A DNA stretch of 64,000 nucleotides, from the NCBI RefSeq assembly GCF_014837045.1, contig NZ_JACSPR010000002.1, positions 1-64,000 on the forward strand, given 5' to 3'. A program made the translations under genes and the position numbers. The notes beneath the pieces are model-generated. The model searched no databases. It was not told where the DNA came from and saw only the letters and a program-made list of their open reading frames with translations. The stretch's first letter is position 1; each line of letters begins with the position of its first letter. This document shows, piece after piece, positions 45,301 to 52,576 of the stretch. The DNA comes from Corynebacterium gallinarum. Its GTDB lineage: Bacteria > Actinomycetota > Actinomycetes > Mycobacteriales > Mycobacteriaceae.

Positions 45301-45424
45301 TGGATGTCCCTGCGTCGATAAGCTCCTGCGACGGCCCGGACCACGTGCGGGGCGCCACGCGGGGGCGCGCCGGCACCAGACGGACGCGGGGATCCTGTGG
45401 AATGAAAGGTTGATACTCCGACAT
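42341..45424 (-). CDS. adnA: Helicase-nuclease subunit AdnA
   Basis: A 1027-aa partner of AdnB. The helicase core is recognisable (GDPEQSVFHFRGANPDFL), but Walker A reads GVAGSGVSSL, with Val in place of the essential Lys, and motif II is VDDAQH. The motor is therefore probably weak or inactive. The C-terminal nuclease is intact: GRMDRLERNDAGELVIVDLK..QLASYQLAL. Four cysteines flank it (LMNC near residue 778; TCSNCPVKSLCP near 1010), the Fe-S staple of AddB/AdnA nucleases. ATG 45424 lies 3 nt after the stop of the TIGR02569 gene. Confidence 0.93.
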   Translation of the reverse strand: MSEYQPFIPQDPRVRLVPARPRVAPRTWSGPSQELIDAGTSTWRVTGVAGSGVSSLVIDTVVERIRQGWDPSSILIVAASKEAASRLRRELSELVAGMDGMDYVSDGPMVRSVHSLAFALLRDSSDEDVRLITGAEQDAVVRELLRGHADDDRGVWPAEQREGLRMVGFARQLRDFLLRAVERGVGPDELVRYGQQYNRPAWVSAGEFLREYQQIMRLAGSHSYSASELVTGALACGDPRTTYRGVFVDDAQHLDPKSAELITRFIPSAELAVIAGDPEQSVFHFRGANPDFLLDFEAKHSIHLGEGRRTPSISIAVTETASAHNDLLADTVRRAHLLDGVDWSDIAVIVRSAGMIAPVRRVLLAAGVPVHISPTDVVLSEQRIVAAMVLGLRALTEELTPLELEDLLLGPIGGADPVTLRRLLRGLRQAEMRADGHRRAIEVLRGLLNSDADEELLAFLTDRELELLERVRSVLRAGREAMAEGSIEEILWAVWEATGLSSHLSAVSLRGGAAGSQADRDLDAIMALFDAAGDYVERYPTAGIRSFIVHISEQELPTGVRERRGVSPEAVTVTTAHATTGREWRHVIVAEVQEGSWPSLGETGTLLGQEELIDLIDEDIDPDIIISRSVDRLAEERRLFHMATSSACDQLLVTAVNTPDSDEVREPSRFIEELAATHGIGITHIEGTGETPLAEPEVLGHRLLSVPALVAELRRVVTDPGELGSRRRQAARQLNRLAGAGIPGADPDAWLALREPSTTAELIPEGRVWLSPSRIEALMNCPLRASLDRLDSEEETPVAMLRGTLVHAFAEAVARGADPERAGDMVTEAYMDLANVPSWSQETTEQDFRRTITRTHTWLQTSRATFDLVGTEMEVEVGISPEVGIRGRMDRLERNDAGELVIVDLKTGRQAAVQKNMGDHAQLASYQLALSRGVLHGDRVEDPDPGETPEPVGGGVLVYPAHDAKGITTRDQAAKTPEELDELAALLPELAHLRRGPNLLARVNPTCSNCPVKSLCPVQPEGRLIHG

Positions 45425-45427
45425 ACC

Positions 45428-46192
45428 CTAGAGTGTGTCAGATAGATAGGACACGAGGGCGGTTTCCACCCTGTCCAGATTCGAAAGTACGTTCTGATCC
45501 GTGGTTCCGGACAGCTCCTGCACATTGCGGCGGTAGAGGAACGCACGCAGCAGCAGCTGGTCAATATCCGGCAGGTGGGAGAACCGGCGGAGGATGCCCT
45601 CGTCGACAGCACCCAGCAGCAACCCATCGATGATGACCAGCGCCGCGGTGAACCCATGCGGCCGGACCAGGGGTACGACATCGGTGACCACCGGGGGCTG
45701 CGCCGCCGAGTACAGGGTGGTCGCCAGCATGTCCGCGTGGCACACCTGCACCGGCTGATCGATGGGACGCAGCAGGGACCCGATACGACCGGCCTGGTCA
45801 TCCCAGGCACGGGTATCCGCGCGGGCAAACAGGTTCAAGGGTTCCAGTTCCGGCTTCGGGGCGTTGACCAGAGCATCAGCCAGGCGCAGGGCAGCCACGA
45901 CGGTTTCATCCACCCGGTGACTGACCTCGCCGGTGGAATACACCGAGGCGCGCCACCCGGAAACGACGAAACGCCCATCGGTGGAACGGATCGGACGCAC
46001 CACCCGCACCCCCTCCGGACGCAGACCCTCCCGGACCTTGGAGGACCAGGAGGAGATCTCGGGGTTGGTCACCCGGGAGAACACGGTGTTACCCACGCGG
46101 AAACCATGGTCCCATGCCCCACCGAGGCCCTCGGCGGGACCGATACCCACCTGGAAGGCATCGCGGATGTGATCGGGGAGCTGGTTGGACAT
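45428..46192 (-). CDS. TIGR02569 family actinobacterial protein
   Basis: A 254-aa soluble protein of an actinobacteria-only family with a phosphotransferase-like layout. HADMLATTLYS resembles the HxDxxxxN catalytic loop of aminoglycoside phosphotransferases but lacks the final Asn. PLVRPHGFTAALVIIDGLL corresponds to the following strand region. Catalysis is uncertain. The position directly upstream of adnA and downstream of the DUF3152 protein matches mycobacteria. ATG preceded by GAGGAAAA. Confidence 0.8.
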   Translation of the reverse strand: MSNQLPDHIRDAFQVGIGPAEGLGGAWDHGFRVGNTVFSRVTNPEISSWSSKVREGLRPEGVRVVRPIRSTDGRFVVSGWRASVYSTGEVSHRVDETVVAALRLADALVNAPKPELEPLNLFARADTRAWDDQAGRIGSLLRPIDQPVQVCHADMLATTLYSAAQPPVVTDVVPLVRPHGFTAALVIIDGLLLGAVDEGILRRFSHLPDIDQLLLRAFLYRRNVQELSGTTDQNVLSNLDRVETALVSYLSDTL

Positions 46193-46215
46193 GGGTTTTC
46201 CTCACATTCTGGGAA

Positions 46216-47085
46216 CTACAGGCCCCGCGGGTACGGCCACGGATTGTATACGCAGGTCGCGTCATCATCCGGGTACACCTCATCCGGATCGATGCGGTAC
46301 AGCTCGGAGTTGTTCAGACTGAGTGTCTGCTGCATCATGATCGGCGCGAGTTCGCCGTCGGCGGCGCAGTAATCATGGGCCGCGTAGCCCAGCCCGTGGC
46401 CGACCTCATGGTTGATCAGATACTGGCGGTACGACCCGAGATCCCCGTCAAAGGGCAGGGCACCACGGATCCACCGCGACTCATTGATGAGGACACGGTT
46501 GCCGTCCGAATAGAAACAGCTGGTCTCCATCTCGATGTCATTGCCGCACAGGGCATGCGTGGTGGCCAGCGAACTCAGCTGGATCCGCAGATCGGGGTCC
46601 TCGCCGGGGCGCACATGCTGGAAGGCGTAATCCTGATTGGCGATCCACCCCTTGGGATTGGCCAGGGTGGCATCGACCACGGAGACAAAGCCGTCATCGC
46701 CCCCATAGGCGGCGGTGTTGATGCCGTTTTCCACCTCGACGACATATGTGTAGACACGCCCCTCACCGACCGGGGGCAGCGGATTGCCCACCACCCGGAA
46801 ACTCCCCTCACCCTCCTGGGTGAACGGGCCACCGGGGGGCAGTTCCGTCGGAGGAATCGACAGGGGTTCCGCGTCTGCCGGATCCGGGCCGGGCCTCGGG
46901 GCGGGTTCCGGGGAGCGGGTGGTCGCCGTCGTGCTTGTCGACGCCGTCACCTCCCCCTCGGTAGCGCCACTGCTGGAGAAAACGTCCACCAGCACCCAGA
47001 CCGTGATCACGGCCAGGACCGGGATGGCATAGGCACGCCAGCCGAGTTCACGGGCCAGACGGACCCACAACGGTTCCTGTTTCAC
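46216..47085 (-). CDS. DUF3152 membrane-anchored zinc metallopeptidase-like protein
   Basis: 289 aa: one N-terminal membrane helix (AIPVLAVITVWVLVDVF), a Ser/Thr/Pro-rich linker and an extracytoplasmic domain with the zincin motif NHEVGHGLGYAAHDYC (HExxHxxxxxH) followed by the Met-turn-like PIMMQQT. Extra cysteines (HALCGND, TSCFYS, DYCAAD, ATCVYN) probably form disulfides. Start GTG 47085. This type is conserved in mycolata beside the DUF3107 gene. Substrate unknown. Confidence 0.85.
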   Translation of the reverse strand: MKQEPLWVRLARELGWRAYAIPVLAVITVWVLVDVFSSSGATEGEVTASTSTTATTRSPEPAPRPGPDPADAEPLSIPPTELPPGGPFTQEGEGSFRVVGNPLPPVGEGRVYTYVVEVENGINTAAYGGDDGFVSVVDATLANPKGWIANQDYAFQHVRPGEDPDLRIQLSSLATTHALCGNDIEMETSCFYSDGNRVLINESRWIRGALPFDGDLGSYRQYLINHEVGHGLGYAAHDYCAADGELAPIMMQQTLSLNNSELYRIDPDEVYPDDDATCVYNPWPYPRGL

Positions 47086-47103
47086 TTACTCCAACGACCC
47101 CGT

Positions 47104-47331
47104 TTATGCGCCGGCGAAACCGACGGTGCGCGGGGTGGTGGTGCCGACCTCTACATAGGCGATGCGGTTGTTGCGGACCAGGAAGCGACGACCTTTGTCA
47201 TCGGTCACGTCGAAGACGCCCGAGTCGTCGGACAGAGCCTCGGAGACCTTCGCCGCCACCTCATCCTGGCTCTGGTTGGACGAAATAATGAGTTCACGTG
47301 CGGAATCAGCGAAACCGATCTTGATATCCAT
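47104..47331 (-). CDS. DUF3107 family small protein (TB9.4-like)
   Basis: A 75-aa protein starting MDIKIGFADSARELIIS. It is the full length of the DUF3107 family, conserved in actinobacteria and known in M. tuberculosis as TB9.4. ATG 47331 has AGGAGAAGC in front. It is the first gene of the leftward run that includes adnAB; the rhlE promoter is divergent. Function unknown. Confidence 0.88.
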   Translation of the reverse strand: MDIKIGFADSARELIISSNQSQDEVAAKVSEALSDDSGVFDVTDDKGRRFLVRNNRIAYVEVGTTTPRTVGFAGA

Positions 47332-47386
47332 GCTTCTCCTAAAAGACTCGTTTGAGTGGAATGACCCTATTGTATCCGTGCAACGA

Positions 47387-47392
47387 TAGTAT
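47387..47392 (+). promoter_or_regulatory. -10 element of a leaderless rhlE promoter
   Basis: TAGTAT ends 7 nt before the GTG start codon at 47400, so transcription would start at the G of GTG and yield a leaderless mRNA, a common mode in corynebacteria. No Shine-Dalgarno is present upstream. The -35 is weak. Confidence 0.6.
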
Positions 47393-47399
47393 CTAAGTT

Positions 47400-48674
47400 G
47401 TGTCTTCTGAAAGCCCTCGCCCCACGTTCACGGAGCTCGGTGTCGCGGTGGAAATCACCGACGCACTCGAAGCCCTCGGTATCCGCCACACCTTCGCGAT
47501 CCAGGAGTACACCCTTCCCATCGCGCTCGACGGCCACGACCTCATCGGACAGGCCCGCACCGGCATGGGTAAGACCTACGGTTTCGGTGTCCCACTGCTG
47601 GACCGGGTCTTCGACTCCGCCGACGTCGAGGAAATCGACGGCACCCCCCGCGCCCTGGTGATCGTGCCCACCCGCGAGCTGGCCGTCCAGGTCGGCGAGG
47701 ATCTCCAACGCGCCGCGGTCAACCTCCCACTGAAGGTGTTCACCTTCTACGGTGGCACCCCATACGAGGAGCAGATCGACGCCCTGGAGACCGGTGTTGA
47801 TGTCGTGGTGGGCACCCCCGGGCGTCTGCTCGACCTCTCCCAGCGGGGTGCGCTGCGCCTGGACAAGGTGGCCATCCTCGTGCTCGATGAGGCCGATGAG
47901 ATGCTGGACCTGGGTTTCCTCCCCGACATCGAGAAGATCATGAGGGCCCTGACCCACAAGCACCAGACGATGCTGTTCTCCGCCACCATGCCGGGCCCCA
48001 TCCTCACCCTGGCCCGCAGCTTCCTGGACAAACCGGTGCACATCCGCGCGGAATCCGCCGACTCCGCCGCCACCCACGCCACGACCCGCCAGATCGTCTT
48101 CCAGGCCCACCGCATGGACAAGGAGGCGGTGACCGCCCGCATCCTCCAGGCCCGCGGACGCGGCAAGACCATCATCTTCGCCCGCACCAAACGCACCGCC
48201 GCCCAGGTCGCCGAGGATCTCGCCGCCCGTGGCTTCACCGTCGGATCCGTCCACGGTGATATGGGCCAGCCCGCCCGCGAGCGTTCCCTCAACGCGTTCC
48301 GCAGCGGCAAGATCGACATCCTCGTGGCCACCGACGTGGCCGCCCGCGGCATCGACATCGATGATGTCACCCACGTGATCAACTACCAGACCCCCGATGA
48401 TCCCATGACGTATGTCCACCGCATCGGCCGCACGGGTCGCGCGGGACATACCGGCACCGCGGTCACCCTCGTTGGTTATGATGAGCTGCTGAAATGGACG
48501 GCCATCAACACTGAGCTCAACCTCGGTCAGCCCAATCCGCCACAGTGGTTCTCCACCTCACCGGAGCTCTATGAGACCCTCGACATCCCCGAGGGGGCCA
48601 GTGACCGCGTCGGTCCCGCCACCAAGGTCCTCGGTGGCGGAGTCACCGCCCGTGCGCCCCGCCGCAGGAGATAA
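47400..48674 (+). CDS. rhlE: DEAD-box RNA helicase
   Basis: 424 aa. Q-motif region HTFAIQEYTLPIALDG, motif I ARTGMGKT, Ia PTRELA, Ib GTPGR, II LDEADEM, III FSATM, V ATDVAARGIDID, VI HRIGRTGRAG, then a short basic C-tail (ARAPRRRR). It unwinds structured RNA, probably in ribosome assembly or mRNA turnover. Start GTG 47400 without Shine-Dalgarno, consistent with a leaderless transcript. The next gene begins 3 nt downstream. Confidence 0.92.
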   Translation: MSSESPRPTFTELGVAVEITDALEALGIRHTFAIQEYTLPIALDGHDLIGQARTGMGKTYGFGVPLLDRVFDSADVEEIDGTPRALVIVPTRELAVQVGEDLQRAAVNLPLKVFTFYGGTPYEEQIDALETGVDVVVGTPGRLLDLSQRGALRLDKVAILVLDEADEMLDLGFLPDIEKIMRALTHKHQTMLFSATMPGPILTLARSFLDKPVHIRAESADSAATHATTRQIVFQAHRMDKEAVTARILQARGRGKTIIFARTKRTAAQVAEDLAARGFTVGSVHGDMGQPARERSLNAFRSGKIDILVATDVAARGIDIDDVTHVINYQTPDDPMTYVHRIGRTGRAGHTGTAVTLVGYDELLKWTAINTELNLGQPNPPQWFSTSPELYETLDIPEGASDRVGPATKVLGGGVTARAPRRRR

Positions 48675-48677
48675 TGC

Positions 48678-49883
48678 ATGTCGGAGAAACCACTTCGCCG
48701 CACCCGGAACGATCTGATCATCACGGGAGTCCTGACCGCGGTGGCGCTCATCGCGGTGGCCACCGCCTGGGCAACAGCCCCCATCCGCGGATCCGAACTC
48801 ACCCCGGCACCTGAGCCCTTCGTGGCTGCCACAGCCCTGACCAGCGTGCCCGAGAACCTGGATGAGATCTGGCGGGTTGCCGACACCACCCCGGGTGCAC
48901 ACCTGCCGGTCACCTCCGCCGGGGTCATCATCGCCTCCGAGGGCAGTACCCTGCGCGCCCACAGCCCTGATGGTCAGGTGCTCTGGACCTATGACCGCGA
49001 TGTGGACCTGTGCTCGGTGTCAGCCGCTTTCGACGCAGCCGTGGCCACCTACCGCACCGGTGTGGGATGCGGCGATGTCGTGGCCATCAACGCCGCCGAC
49101 GGTAAATACAAGGCGACCCGCAGCAGCAGCGCCGATGAGGAGGTCGCCCCCATCGCCTCCAATGACCACGTGGGCACCGTGGGGCCCGAACGCGTGGAAC
49201 TCTGGCGATCCGACATGGTGAGAACCGTGGAATACGGTGAGGTCGAGGCGGAGCAGGAAGCCAACCAGCAACCATTCCCCGAATGCTCCATCACCTCCGC
49301 ACTCACCCGCAAGGAACTGCTCGCAGTCACTGAGACCTGCCCCGACGGGGGCACCTTCCTCCGCCTGCAGCACACCACGCCGGAGGACGCACGCATGCCC
49401 GATGTCACCCAGAACATCGAGCTCCAGTCCGCAGATGCCCGCCTCGTCGCCATCGGCACCGACAGCGCCGCCGTCTACGTCGAGAACCCCACGCCAACGA
49501 TCGTCTCCTATGACAACAATGGCGTGGCCGTCCACGAACAACCCGTGAACGACGTCAACTTCCCCGCTCCCCCGTTCCCGCAGGCCACCGCGGATCTCCC
49601 CCACCACATGTCCTGGTTCAACGGCGGACAGCTCCTGCTCTTCTCCCCCGATGCGCTGGCCCTGACCCTGACACTTGACGACGCACTCGGAACCGGCATC
49701 GCCGTCGACGGCACGCTGCTCTACCCCGTCGCCGATGGCATCGCCGTGACGAACTGGGACACCGGCGAGGTCTCCCGCATCATCCCCGTGGACCGCGGCG
49801 GTTATGAAGGTCCGGTTTTCCTGGGGCTGGCGGGTGAAACGATCGTCGAAAAGCGCGGGTCCGACCTGGTGGGGCTGGCCTGA
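48678..49883 (+). CDS. Membrane-anchored beta-propeller-like protein, hypothetical
   Basis: A 401-aa protein with one N-terminal membrane helix (LIITGVLTAVALIAVATAWA) and a large extracytoplasmic domain. Repeats such as SEGSTLRAHSPDGQVLWTYD, VVAINAADGKYKA and IAVTNWDTGEVSRIIPV suggest a PQQ-like propeller. Four cysteines (DLCS, GVGCGD, PECS, ETCPDGG) may pair. A homologue lies beside rhlE in mycobacteria. Co-transcribed with rhlE. Function unknown. Confidence 0.78.
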   Translation: MSEKPLRRTRNDLIITGVLTAVALIAVATAWATAPIRGSELTPAPEPFVAATALTSVPENLDEIWRVADTTPGAHLPVTSAGVIIASEGSTLRAHSPDGQVLWTYDRDVDLCSVSAAFDAAVATYRTGVGCGDVVAINAADGKYKATRSSSADEEVAPIASNDHVGTVGPERVELWRSDMVRTVEYGEVEAEQEANQQPFPECSITSALTRKELLAVTETCPDGGTFLRLQHTTPEDARMPDVTQNIELQSADARLVAIGTDSAAVYVENPTPTIVSYDNNGVAVHEQPVNDVNFPAPPFPQATADLPHHMSWFNGGQLLLFSPDALALTLTLDDALGTGIAVDGTLLYPVADGIAVTNWDTGEVSRIIPVDRGGYEGPVFLGLAGETIVEKRGSDLVGLA

Positions 49884-49896
49884 GAGGTGACCGCGA

Positions 49897-50313
49897 TCAG
49901 TACTGGTTGGCCATCCAGTGCACTGATCGTGCGTTGAACAGCATCGCCAGACACGCAGCAGCGGAGAGTGCGACGATCGCCGCCCACAGATACCGCCCCT
50001 CGCTGAACATGTAGTACGCGACCGGGAAGAAGATGATGTTGAGCATGATGATGGGGCCCCGGCCCCATCGTCGGCCACTCATCATGCTCAGTGCACCGGC
50101 GAAGACGGTGCCGAAGATGATGATGAAGAACACCGCGGTACCGAACCCCACCCAGGTGTTCGCCTCCGCTGATTCATAGACGATGCTCGGGTCGTCTTGC
50201 CCCGTGAACTCCCTATAGATGAGGAAGAAGGCATAGGCGAGACCGATTCCGGACTGGATAAGGGCGATGATTCCACCCCAGCGGATGGTGGGCGGCACGA
50301 TTGAGGATGTCAC
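49897..50313 (-). CDS. Small four-helix membrane protein, hypothetical
   Basis: 138 aa with four hydrophobic segments (GIIALIQSGIGLAYAFFLIY; GFGTAVFFIIIFGTVFAGAL; GPIIMLNIIFFPVAYYMF; AIVALSAAACLAMLF). No motif or charged pore residues are recognised. ATG 50313; it points away from whiB1. A similar gene occurs near whiB1 in other actinobacteria, which supports it as real. Confidence 0.75.
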   Translation of the reverse strand: MTSSIVPPTIRWGGIIALIQSGIGLAYAFFLIYREFTGQDDPSIVYESAEANTWVGFGTAVFFIIIFGTVFAGALSMMSGRRWGRGPIIMLNIIFFPVAYYMFSEGRYLWAAIVALSAAACLAMLFNARSVHWMANQY

Positions 50314-50883
50314 GTGGACAGAGTCTAGCTGTTAACTTCCCCGTCACCCATCCGAAGAGGTATCGAGGTAGATTTCTGAGAATCTTTCCGCCTGCGCCGC
50401 GACCCGTACCGGGGTGGAAAAAAGTTAAGGAAAAAGCGTTATACGTCGTTAGTTTCTTTGTTAAGTGATTGCGAACTTGACACTGTGAGATCTGACTCTT
50501 TTCCTGCCCGAAATGAGAAACCACTGGTAGATGCAGTATTCACCCTTAATAGGCAACCTAAATAATGTGATTCATCCCACGCAAACCGTGCCTATCAATG
50601 CCATTTTGACTATAAATTGGGTGACTTTGCCCACAAAATGGGGTTAGGGTCTAGCCAACGGGCGGTGCACATGACATGATTTCCAAGTACCAACAAGAAC
50701 GCAGAAACAACTGGTTCTTAACTTCGGTGCAGCGCAACATGAACCCCAGGTAAACAACAAGACGCTAGAATGCGTCTTTATCTCCATGCCGGGGACTTTC
50801 CAGTTAAACGAACCTTTCCCAGGTTCCATGTAGCGCGCCCGAAAACCGTTGACAAAGAGTTTTACTGAAAAGGAGTTATCGAA
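50314..50883. other. Long upstream region of the whiB1-type gene
   Basis: 570 bases with no supportable gene, markedly more AT-rich than the flanks (especially 50410-50620). It must carry the whiB1 promoter(s) and a long 5' control region. Several -35/-10-like hexamers occur (TTGACA at 50477 and at 50851; TATAAA near 50611), but none forms a convincing pair. Long regulatory leaders in front of whiB1-type genes are common in mycolata. Confidence 0.5.
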
Positions 50884-51144
50884 ATGGATTGGCGTCACGA
50901 AGCAGTATGCCGCGAAGAAGACCCTGAGCTGTTCTTCCCTGTCGGCAACTCCGGCCCGGCACTTGCTCAGATTGCCTCTGCAAAGATGGTCTGCAACCGT
51001 TGCCCCGTCACCACCCAGTGCCTCGCATGGGCACTGGAGACCGGTCAGGATGCAGGCGTCTGGGGTGGCATGAGCGAGGACGAGCGTCGCGCACTCAAGC
51101 GTCGCAAGAACCGCGGTCGCGGCCGTGCCCGCATCGCAGTCTAG
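50884..51144 (+). CDS. whcE: WhiB-family iron-sulfur regulator (WhiB1 / WhcE type)
   Basis: 86 aa. Four Fe-S cysteines at C9, C37, C40 and C46 (VCREED; MVCNRCPVTTQC), the same numbering as M. tuberculosis WhiB1. The turn GVWGGMSEDERR and a basic C-terminal AT-hook-like tail (RRKNRGRGRARI) for DNA contact are present. Shine-Dalgarno AAAAGGAG. In C. glutamicum the gene next to sigH is whcE, linked to oxidative and heat stress. WhiB1 binds the housekeeping sigma factor in mycobacteria. The name is by synteny. Confidence 0.95.
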   Translation: MDWRHEAVCREEDPELFFPVGNSGPALAQIASAKMVCNRCPVTTQCLAWALETGQDAGVWGGMSEDERRALKRRKNRGRGRARIAV

Positions 51145-51309
51145 GACAATCATCACACCGTTCTGATCAGTCAGAGCACCCCGGTTCAACCGCCGGATCT
51201 CATAATAGAATATAGGCACCGGTGAATCTGCTGGCCTCAGCTTTGTTCCCTGATGGGCACCGACTAAAGTGTTGTAGGTTGATCAACATTCAGACAGAAG
51301 GAGGACCTC

Positions 51310-51384
51310 ATGAGCAAGCGAGGACGTAAGCGCAAGGATCGCCGCAAGAAGGGCGCCAACCACGGTAAGCGCCCCAATTCCTAA
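51310..51384 (+). CDS. Ribosomal protein bL37 (24 aa)
   Basis: A 24-codon gene for a very basic peptide: MSKRGRKRKDRRKKGANHGK then RPNS. It matches the actinobacterial large-subunit protein bL37 that was found by structural work on mycobacterial ribosomes and is often unannotated. ATG 51310 follows a perfect AGAAGGAGGACCTC Shine-Dalgarno, and a strong terminator starts 9 nt after the stop. It lies between whiB1 and the convergent rshA gene. Confidence 0.9.
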   Translation: MSKRGRKRKDRRKKGANHGKRPNS

Positions 51385-51392
51385 ATAAGTTA

Positions 51393-51431
51393 AACCACCC
51401 GGAAGAGAACCTCTCTTCCGGGTGGTTTTTT
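51393..51431 (+). terminator. Terminator of the bL37 gene
   Basis: A 15-bp perfect stem (AACCACCCGGAAGAG / CTCTTCCGGGTGGTT) with a 5-nt loop and TTTTTTC after it. A classical intrinsic terminator. Confidence 0.95.
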
Positions 51432-51447
51432 CTTGGCCCATACAAAC

Positions 51448-51493
51448 GCGCTGATGCCCGGCGGAAGGATCATCTTCCGCCGGGCATCAGCGC
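51448..51493. terminator. 20-bp perfect hairpin between bL37 and rshA, probable rshA terminator
   Basis: GCGCTGATGCCCGGCGGAAG and its exact reverse complement are separated by 6 nt. On the minus strand it starts 15 nt past the rshA stop and is followed by GTTTGTATG. The stem is unusually long and perfect, but the T-run is short. Confidence 0.7.
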
Positions 51494-51507
51494 TGTCATG
51501 ATGTTAG

Positions 51508-51783
51508 TTAACCCTGCCGGTATTCCACCCGGAGCTGGTAGGAGATACGCTGTCGCAGTTCAACGGGGGCCGGCGGGCAGCAGCACTTCCGTAGGAGAGC
51601 CCGGAACTCCGCCTCTGCATTGAGCAGCTGGGCACAGTTGGGACATTCTTCCGCGTGGGCGCGGAGTCTGCTGCATTCCTCAGCGGTCAGCTGGTCGTCG
51701 AGAAGCAGGTACATGGTCTCGTGGAATTCGGAGCAGCCGCAATTATCGTGTGGACAGCCGCATCCGCAATTGCTGTCTGTCAT
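51508..51783 (-). CDS. rshA: Zinc-associated anti-sigma factor of SigH
   Basis: A 91-aa redox-sensing anti-sigma factor. The ZAS core HAEECPNC (HxxxCxxC) is at about residues 42-49, and helices around it fit RsrA/RshA. Ten cysteines in 91 residues is high: besides the core there is an N-terminal cluster [12 protein letters not shown] (residues 6-17) and a CCC (about 67-69). Its ATG overlaps the sigH stop by 4 nt (ATGA), which keeps sigma and anti-sigma in stoichiometry. Confidence 0.93.
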   Translation of the reverse strand: MTDSNCGCGCPHDNCGCSEFHETMYLLLDDQLTAEECSRLRAHAEECPNCAQLLNAEAEFRALLRKCCCPPAPVELRQRISYQLRVEYRQG

Positions 51784-52406
51784 TTCTTCGCCTCCGAGGT
51801 CTTCTGCATGTCGGGATGGCCTAAACCGATCCCCTGTTCTTGCGCTACTTCCTTCAACATCCCACGTAGCTGTTTTCTTCCACGGTGGAGGCGGGACATG
51901 ACTGTTCCGAGCGGAACATCCATGATTTCGGCTATCTCCTTGTAGGCAAGCCCCTCCACATCGGCATAATAGACCACCATCCGGAACTCCGGACTGAGTT
52001 CGTTCATCGCATCGCCGATCTGCCCATCGGGGAGGTTCTTCAGCGCCTCAACCTCCGCGGACTCAAGGCCGGTGGAGGTGTGCGAGAAGGTGTCCACCAG
52101 CTGGTAGTCGGTGATTTCCTCGGTGGGGGTCTGGGCCGGCTGCCGCTGTTTCTTCCGGTACATGTTGATGTAGGTGTTCGTCATGATGCGGTACAGCCAG
52201 GCCTTGAGGTTGGTTCCGGGCCGGAAACTGGCGAACGCCTGGAAGGCCTTGATGTAGGTGTCCTGCACCAGGTCCTCGGCGTCGGCCGGGTTGCGGGTCA
52301 TCCGGAGGGCACCACCATAGAGCTGGTCAAGGAGGGGTAGGGCCTCCTCCTCGAAGCGGATGGCCAGCTCTTCATTGTCGGCTGTGCCGGTTCGGTTCTC
52401 AGCCAT
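51780..52406 (-). CDS. sigH: ECF RNA polymerase sigma factor SigH
   Basis: 208 aa from ATG 52406 (AAAGGGG upstream; an in-frame codon at 52436 is less likely). Region 2: [45 protein letters not shown]; region 4: [33 protein letters not shown]. Directs the heat and thiol-oxidative stress regulon and is released when RshA is oxidised. It is the first gene of a two-gene unit. Confidence 0.95.
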   Translation of the reverse strand: MAENRTGTADNEELAIRFEEEALPLLDQLYGGALRMTRNPADAEDLVQDTYIKAFQAFASFRPGTNLKAWLYRIMTNTYINMYRKKQRQPAQTPTEEITDYQLVDTFSHTSTGLESAEVEALKNLPDGQIGDAMNELSPEFRMVVYYADVEGLAYKEIAEIMDVPLGTVMSRLHRGRKQLRGMLKEVAQEQGIGLGHPDMQKTSEAKK

Positions 52407-52576
52407 GGGGCCCCTTTCAAAACGCGTGTCAACCATTCTACGTTGAGCGCTGCCCAGACCCCACGGGGGTGGTCGATTAAGGGCCTGAGCAGCGCATCCG
52501 CTGAACGGGGTCCCCCTGGTGTCCGGTCCATGGTTTAGAACATACGTACAAGGAAAACCGTGAACAGGAGTCGAGC

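Noticed and set aside
50644..51219. 191-codon minus-strand frame in the whiB1 upstream region
   Set aside because: It overlaps whiB1 in antisense, has no start signal and shows no protein-like features.
52407..52576. SigH-autoregulated promoter (GGAA..GTT type) before sigH
   Set aside because: No convincing GGAAT-N17-19-GTT pair could be found in the gap.
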